Assembly (NCBI GenBank): GCA_039798685.1
Contig: JBDKFM010000023.1
Span: 1 to 18,797, forward strand
DNA length: 18,797 nucleotides
DNA from: JACPGQ01 sp039798685
GTDB lineage: Bacteria; Patescibacteriota; Microgenomatia; Levybacterales; UBA12049
Direction of reading: 5' to 3'
Part shown: piece by piece, positions 15,101 through 18,797 of the stretch
How positions within the stretch are numbered: the first letter of the stretch is position 1
Layout of the letters: each line of letters starts with the position of its first letter
Translations under genes and position numbers: made by a program
Notes under the pieces: model-generated
Databases searched by the model: none
What the model was told of the DNA's origin: nothing
What the model saw: the letters and a program-made list of their open reading frames with translations, nothing else

Positions 15101-15925
15101 TGAACCTGTTTTTATAGTAAAGAAAACCGGTATTTCATACTCAAGAAGCTTGAAATACTCATCTTCTGAGAGCACACTTGACACACGAAGACTCTTTAGA
15201 AGCTTCATCAACATATCACCGATCTCATCAACCTTTGCTGATTCTGCCTCATAGGTCTCCTGAAGTCTGGTAATTTTCTGTCTTTTTACAAGATCAAGCT
15301 CCTGTGTCACGAGCTGCTTCTGTTCACCCTTGACGACTGATTTCGCATCGTCCTTCTTGTCCTTCATCTCGTCAAGCGTCTTTCGCTCTTCTTCCTTCAT
15401 CTTTTCTTTGAGCGCTTTCTTGCGATCATCAAGATTTTTCGCGAGGACATCGACTGCTTCTTTTTTCTTCTGCTCATCAATATCCGTCACGAGATATGAC
15501 GCATAGTAGATGACTGATTCTAAATGCTTCTGCTGAATATCCAAAAGAAGTGAGATTGCTGAGGAAGCTCCCTTGAAGTACCACACGTGTGAGACGGGAC
15601 AAGCCAGTGTAATATGACCGATTCGCTCTCTTCGGACTCGTGATAATGTCACTTCAACGCCACACTTATCACAGGTAATACCGCGATAACGGATTCTCTT
15701 ATATTTTCCACAATAACACTCCCAGTCCTTGGTCGGACCAAAGATACGCTCATCGAAAAGTCCGTCCTTTTCCGGCCGAAGCGTTCGATAGTTAATTGTC
15801 TCAGGCTTTGTGACCTCACCGTATGACCATCCGAGTACATCCTCTTTACTCGCAAGCATGATCTTGAGAGATTTAAAATCAAGAATTGTCGGATCTTTCA
15901 ACTGTTTTTTACTTGTTGGGTTCAT
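12131..15925 (-). CDS. rpoC: RNA polymerase subunit beta'
   Basis: Catalytic large subunit of RNA polymerase, 1264 aa, full length. The zinc ribbon uses C70, C72, C85 and C88 (WECYCGKYKRIRYRGITCDKCG). The bridge to the active site includes the switch and rudder region (GRFRQNLLGKRVDYSGRS, 425-442), and the metal-binding loop NADFDGD (547-553) holds the three catalytic aspartates. The second zinc cluster is at AEDCGTTEG and CKLAYGLCVNCYG, followed by the conserved GVVAAQSIGEPGTQLT. Residues about 148-232 form a highly charged helical insertion of the kind also present at this point in actinobacterial beta'. The start overlaps the rpoB stop as ATGA, with GAGG (15933-15936) 7 nt upstream, so translation is probably coupled. 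Confidence 0.98.
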   Translation of the reverse strand: MNPTSKKQLKDPTILDFKSLKIMLASKEDVLGWSYGEVTKPETINYRTLRPEKDGLFDERIFGPTKDWECYCGKYKRIRYRGITCDKCGVEVTLSRVRRERIGHITLACPVSHVWYFKGASSAISLLLDIQQKHLESVIYYASYLVTDIDEQKKKEAVDVLAKNLDDRKKALKEKMKEEERKTLDEMKDKKDDAKSVVKGEQKQLVTQELDLVKRQKITRLQETYEAESAKVDEIGDMLMKLLKSLRVSSVLSEDEYFKLLEYEIPVFFTIKTGSEAMLELINRLDLSELIVQLRKDGEKATGQKYLRLVKRLRLVENMRKAGINPNATIFEVLPVIPPDLRPMVQLAGGRFATSDLNDLYRRVINRNNRLKHLIALGAPEIILRNEKRMLQESVDSLIDSSQRGSQVVSSPLRSLSDMLRGKQGRFRQNLLGKRVDYSGRSVIVVGPELKLTQCGLPKEMALEMFKPFVLREVIVRGLATNIKSAKRFIEKRPPEVFDILEEITKNHPVLLNRAPTLHKLGIQAFFPVLIEGAAIQLHPCVCAGYNADFDGDQMAVHIPLSKKAQEEAIKLMMPNHNLLKPADGSPITLPNKEMALGIFYITSLDNSLRVEEPKFFSDLKSARLAYDLQKVKLREPIMVYINKGSDEKPEMESVETNIGRIMFNEQLPKGVAFINESIPAAGIKKLITRAMRLYSSEEVAELIDRIKSLGFFGATVSGISVSVFDNEIIPEKHAMVGEAEKKVAIINDEYQRGLITLDEKKRLANDVWLKTTEEIANKTWKSINEANPIKISIDSGGSRAGVEQLKQLSAMRGLIVDPLGKIVELPIKSNFREGLSIFEYVASARGSRKGLTDSALKTANAGYLTRRLVDVSHDVIISAEDCGTTEGITIVDGEKDRTAPFGDRLIGRVLAQNAVSKSTRKVIAKAGDEVTEELAKEIVAGDVTEAVVRSAMLCKLAYGLCVNCYGWDFSTKTKVALGVPVGVVAAQSIGEPGTQLTMRVRHFGGVVMADVTQGLPRVEELFEMRTPKNLSPISELTGKVHIENTDEGYRVQVKNTKIKPMEVQEYFIPLAMTLNVKQDEEIVAGTPFAQGYLDPKEVLKIGGLSNAQRYVITETQRVYEAQGIAINDKHFEVILRKMSDKVIVETVGDTPLIPGDFITRAKFEEMNAEVLSEGGEPATGRQVILGITKGALFSDSWLSAASFQETTKVLTEASLEAREDRLHGLKENVIIGRLIPVEAKEISEDIVEEPVGSPEQDVVPQAA

Positions 15926-18797
15926 AGACTTGCCTCTTCTCCCTTCTCGACGACTACCTCATCAGCTTCGAGCACATGCTCAAGTTCTTTTACTTCTTCC
16001 TTCACTGCGTCCTCTTTTTTCTCGTCTTCCGCTTCCAGTTTTTCATTATATACTGTCGCGCCGACTGGAACCACGTTGAGACCTAATGACTGCAGTTCTT
16101 TGATAAGCACCTTAAACGACTCAGGAACTTTCGGTGTCGGGATATCGGTTCCTTTTACGATTGCTTCAAACGCCTTTGCACGTCCGACAACATCGTCAGA
16201 TTTTGTCGTAAGCATTTCCTGAAGAATATGCCGTGCACGATGTGATTCAAGTGCCCACACTTCCATTTCTCCAAGACGCTGTCCTCCCATTTGTGCTTTT
16301 CCTCCGAGCGGCTGCTGGGTCACAAGTGAGTACGGACCGGTTGACCTCGCATGTGTCTTATCCTCGACCATGTGGATAAGCTTCATGATGTAACCGATAC
16401 CGACGACAACTGGATTTTCATAGGCAATACCGGTTCTTCCGTCATATAATTTTTGCTTTCCGTTTACAGGCAGACCTGCTTTTTCAAGCAACTCACTGAT
16501 CCGGTCTTCTGAGATATTTTCAAATACAGGTGCTGCAACTTTCATATTGAGTTTCTGTGCTGCAAGCCCGAGATGTGCCTCAAGAAGCTGTCCGAGATTC
16601 ATACGAGCAAGTACAGAGATAGGAGAGATGACGATATCAACAGGTGTTCCGTCTTCAAGATACGGCATATCAGCAACCGGAAGAATCTTTGAGATAATTC
16701 CTTTGTTTCCGTGTCGGCCTGCTAACTTATCTCCGACCACAACATGTCTGAACTGCGCAACTTCAACAAGAATCTTTCGAAGTGTTCCAGGCTCAAGCTC
16801 ATCGCCTTTTTTGCGATCAAGAATCTGGACGCTAATCACTGTACCGCGCTCACCATGAGGCATACGAAGTGATGTATCACGGACTTCCCGTGCCTGCTCA
16901 CCAAAGATTGCTCTCAGAAGTCGTTCCTCTGCAGTAAGCTCAGTTTCACCTTTTGGTGCAATCTTTCCAACAAGAATATCACCCGGATTTACTTCACTTC
17001 CGACTGCGATAATACCGTCTTCATTAAGGTAAAGAAGATCTTCTTCTGCAACATTTGGGATATCCCGGGTTGTTTCTTCAGGACCAAGCTTTGTCTCAAC
17101 AACTGCAGCTTCATATTTCTCAATATGAATACTTGAGAGCACATCCTCTTTGACCATGCGGTCTGAGATCACGATAGCGTCTTCATAGCCAAGTCCGTCA
17201 AGTGATGCATATGCGATCAAAAGATTCTGTCCGAGTGCGAGTTCACCCTTGTCACTTGCTGGTCCATCAACAAGCAGATCACCTTTTTTGACTATCTGTC
17301 CTGCTGTCACCATTGCTCGCTGCGTATATGCTGTAGCCTGTGAAGTTCTGCGGAAGGATTCAATATTAAACATCGCCTTTTCACCTTTTTGACCTTCAAG
17401 GACGACCTGTGTTGCATCAACAACCGTCACTTTTCCGTCAAACGGAGCCCTGACAACACGACCCATGACCTCAGAAATTGTCTCTTCCATACCCGTACCG
17501 ACAACCGGACTATCAGGCTTTACCAAAGGTACTGCCTGGCACTGCATGTGAGTTCCCATGAGCGCACGGTTCGCTTCATCATGAGCGACGAATGGGATAA
17601 GTGATGCTGACGCGCCGACAACTTGTCGTGGAACAACATCGATATAGTCAATCTTCTCACGCTCTATCTCAATAAATTCACCTTTATATCGTGCAGGTAC
17701 TCGCTCATCAGCAATCTCTCCCTTGTCATTAATCTTGATACTTGCGTGCGTGATATATTTTTCTGCCTCGTTATCTGCTGCAATATATTCAATCTCGTCT
17801 GTCAGCCGGGCAACTGTCTGTCCACCCTTCTTCTCATGCACAACTTTTCGATATGGTGCTTCTAAAAATCCGAATGTATTCACTCTCGAATAAAGCGCCG
17901 TGTACGTGACAAGTCCGATATTCGGACCTTCAGGACTTCTGATCGGACACACCCTACTGTACTGTGAACTATTGATGTCACGGATCGAGAAGGCTGCACG
18001 CTCACGGGAGATACCGCCGGTTCCCATAACAGTTAAACGGTTTAGGTTATCGATTTCTGAGAGCGGATTTGTCTGGTCGAGAATTGTTGAGAGCTGTGAG
18101 GTTCTGAAGAATTCGTTGATAGATGCCATTATCGGTCGTGCATTAATAAGATTTGAGACCGCAGGCGGTTGATCAGGTTGCATAAGACTCATACGCTCTT
18201 TCACTGATCGCTCAAGACGAAGCACCCCGACTCGCATCGCATTGGTTGCAACGAGCTCTCCGACACTTCGAATACGACGATTTGCGAGACTATCGATATC
18301 ATCAACTGTTCCAACTCCTTTTGAGAGCTGAATCAGATATGCGATTGAGCCGATAATATCCTCAATAGTCAGCACACGCTCTTCAGATGAGGTGAATCCT
18401 GGTGTTGTCTCAAGCTTCCTGTTGATCTTATACCGTCCGACTGCTCCGATATCATATCGTCTGTTGTTGAAGAACAGATTCATGAAATTCTCGCGTACCT
18501 TATCAAGAACGACCGGCTCTCCGGGGTGCATTTTTTTAAAGATCTCGATGATAGCCTCTGATTCGCTGTTGGTTTCGTCTTTCACCAAAGAATTCTCCAC
18601 ATAAGAATCACTTCCTGTTCCGTCAACATCCTTAAACTTCTCCCGAATTGCATTACTGTCTGAGATTCCAATTGCCCGAAGGAATGTCGTGAAAAGGAAT
18701 TTACGACGTCTATCGATCTTTACAGTAATGGTCCCATATCGTGTTGTTGAGAACTCAAGCCATGAACCATGCACAGGTCGAAGCTCAGCGGTATACA
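15922..18797 (-). CDS. rpoB: RNA polymerase subunit beta, 5' end cut by window edge
   Basis: The second catalytic subunit of RNA polymerase. The frame is open to the right edge, giving the last 957 residues; the visible part begins YTAELRPVHGSWLEF, so the N-terminal part (start codon included) is outside. Conserved blocks seen include the rifampicin-pocket region (SQLSTILDQTNPLSEIDN, about 18030-18117), RVCPIRSPEGPNIGL, GYEDAIVISDRM, GRHGNKGIISKILP and GGKAQMGGQRLGEMEVWAL. After the usual end (LNVVPVGATVY) comes an acidic, probably disordered tail of about 40 residues. Several rifampicin-contact positions differ from the sensitive type. Ends with TGA overlapping the rpoC start. Confidence 0.98.
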   Translation of the reverse strand, partial: YTAELRPVHGSWLEFSTTRYGTITVKIDRRRKFLFTTFLRAIGISDSNAIREKFKDVDGTGSDSYVENSLVKDETNSESEAIIEIFKKMHPGEPVVLDKVRENFMNLFFNNRRYDIGAVGRYKINRKLETTPGFTSSEERVLTIEDIIGSIAYLIQLSKGVGTVDDIDSLANRRIRSVGELVATNAMRVGVLRLERSVKERMSLMQPDQPPAVSNLINARPIMASINEFFRTSQLSTILDQTNPLSEIDNLNRLTVMGTGGISRERAAFSIRDINSSQYSRVCPIRSPEGPNIGLVTYTALYSRVNTFGFLEAPYRKVVHEKKGGQTVARLTDEIEYIAADNEAEKYITHASIKINDKGEIADERVPARYKGEFIEIEREKIDYIDVVPRQVVGASASLIPFVAHDEANRALMGTHMQCQAVPLVKPDSPVVGTGMEETISEVMGRVVRAPFDGKVTVVDATQVVLEGQKGEKAMFNIESFRRTSQATAYTQRAMVTAGQIVKKGDLLVDGPASDKGELALGQNLLIAYASLDGLGYEDAIVISDRMVKEDVLSSIHIEKYEAAVVETKLGPEETTRDIPNVAEEDLLYLNEDGIIAVGSEVNPGDILVGKIAPKGETELTAEERLLRAIFGEQAREVRDTSLRMPHGERGTVISVQILDRKKGDELEPGTLRKILVEVAQFRHVVVGDKLAGRHGNKGIISKILPVADMPYLEDGTPVDIVISPISVLARMNLGQLLEAHLGLAAQKLNMKVAAPVFENISEDRISELLEKAGLPVNGKQKLYDGRTGIAYENPVVVGIGYIMKLIHMVEDKTHARSTGPYSLVTQQPLGGKAQMGGQRLGEMEVWALESHRARHILQEMLTTKSDDVVGRAKAFEAIVKGTDIPTPKVPESFKVLIKELQSLGLNVVPVGATVYNEKLEAEDEKKEDAVKEEVKELEHVLEADEVVVEKGEEASL

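Overview
The window looks like a chromosomal segment from a Candidate Phyla Radiation (Patescibacteria) genome, probably of the Microgenomates type. This is an inference from gene content and style: single-domain versions of core enzymes, very short intergenic spaces, a surface protein built from a cohesin-like domain, a PKD domain, Thr-rich linkers and an LPxTG-like end, and Gram-positive-like ribosomal and polymerase proteins. TAA, TAG and TGA all act as stops (TGA ends rpoB), so the recoded-UGA lineages are excluded. No tRNA, rRNA, CRISPR array, insertion sequence or prophage gene was recognised.

Layout. Positions 1-1252 (minus): serS, cut by the left edge. 1416-1916 (plus): small secreted protein of unknown function. 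1927-3201 (minus): rpsT followed by an RNA m5C methyltransferase. 3330-4994 (plus): murJ, preceded by a structured leader with an attenuator-like terminator. 5042-7022 (minus): groES-groEL behind a sigma-A promoter and a degenerate CIRCE operator. 7229-8452 (plus): surface protein with an LPATG end. 8507-10255 (minus): lepA. 10341-11069 (plus): membrane-anchored cyclophilin. 11199-18797 (minus): rpoB (cut by the right edge), rpoC, rpsL and rpsG.

Functionally this is a core block (transcription, translation, chaperonin, lipid II flipping) interleaved with two or three envelope-exposed accessory proteins. Genes within operons are tightly packed: rpoB/rpoC overlap by ATGA, and groES/groEL, rpsL/rpsG and rpsT/methyltransferase are 3-4 nt apart. 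Where a ribosome-binding site is visible (groEL, rpoC) it belongs to an internal gene. Four first genes instead have a TGN-TANAAT box 6-7 nt before ATG, implying leaderless mRNAs.

The points most worth a second look are the murJ leader with competing hairpins, the single-base frame break near the 3' end of rpsG, the leaderless promoter pattern, the CIRCE variant, and substitutions in the rifampicin pocket of RpoB. I found no convincing new multi-gene system; most of the window is ordinary housekeeping sequence.
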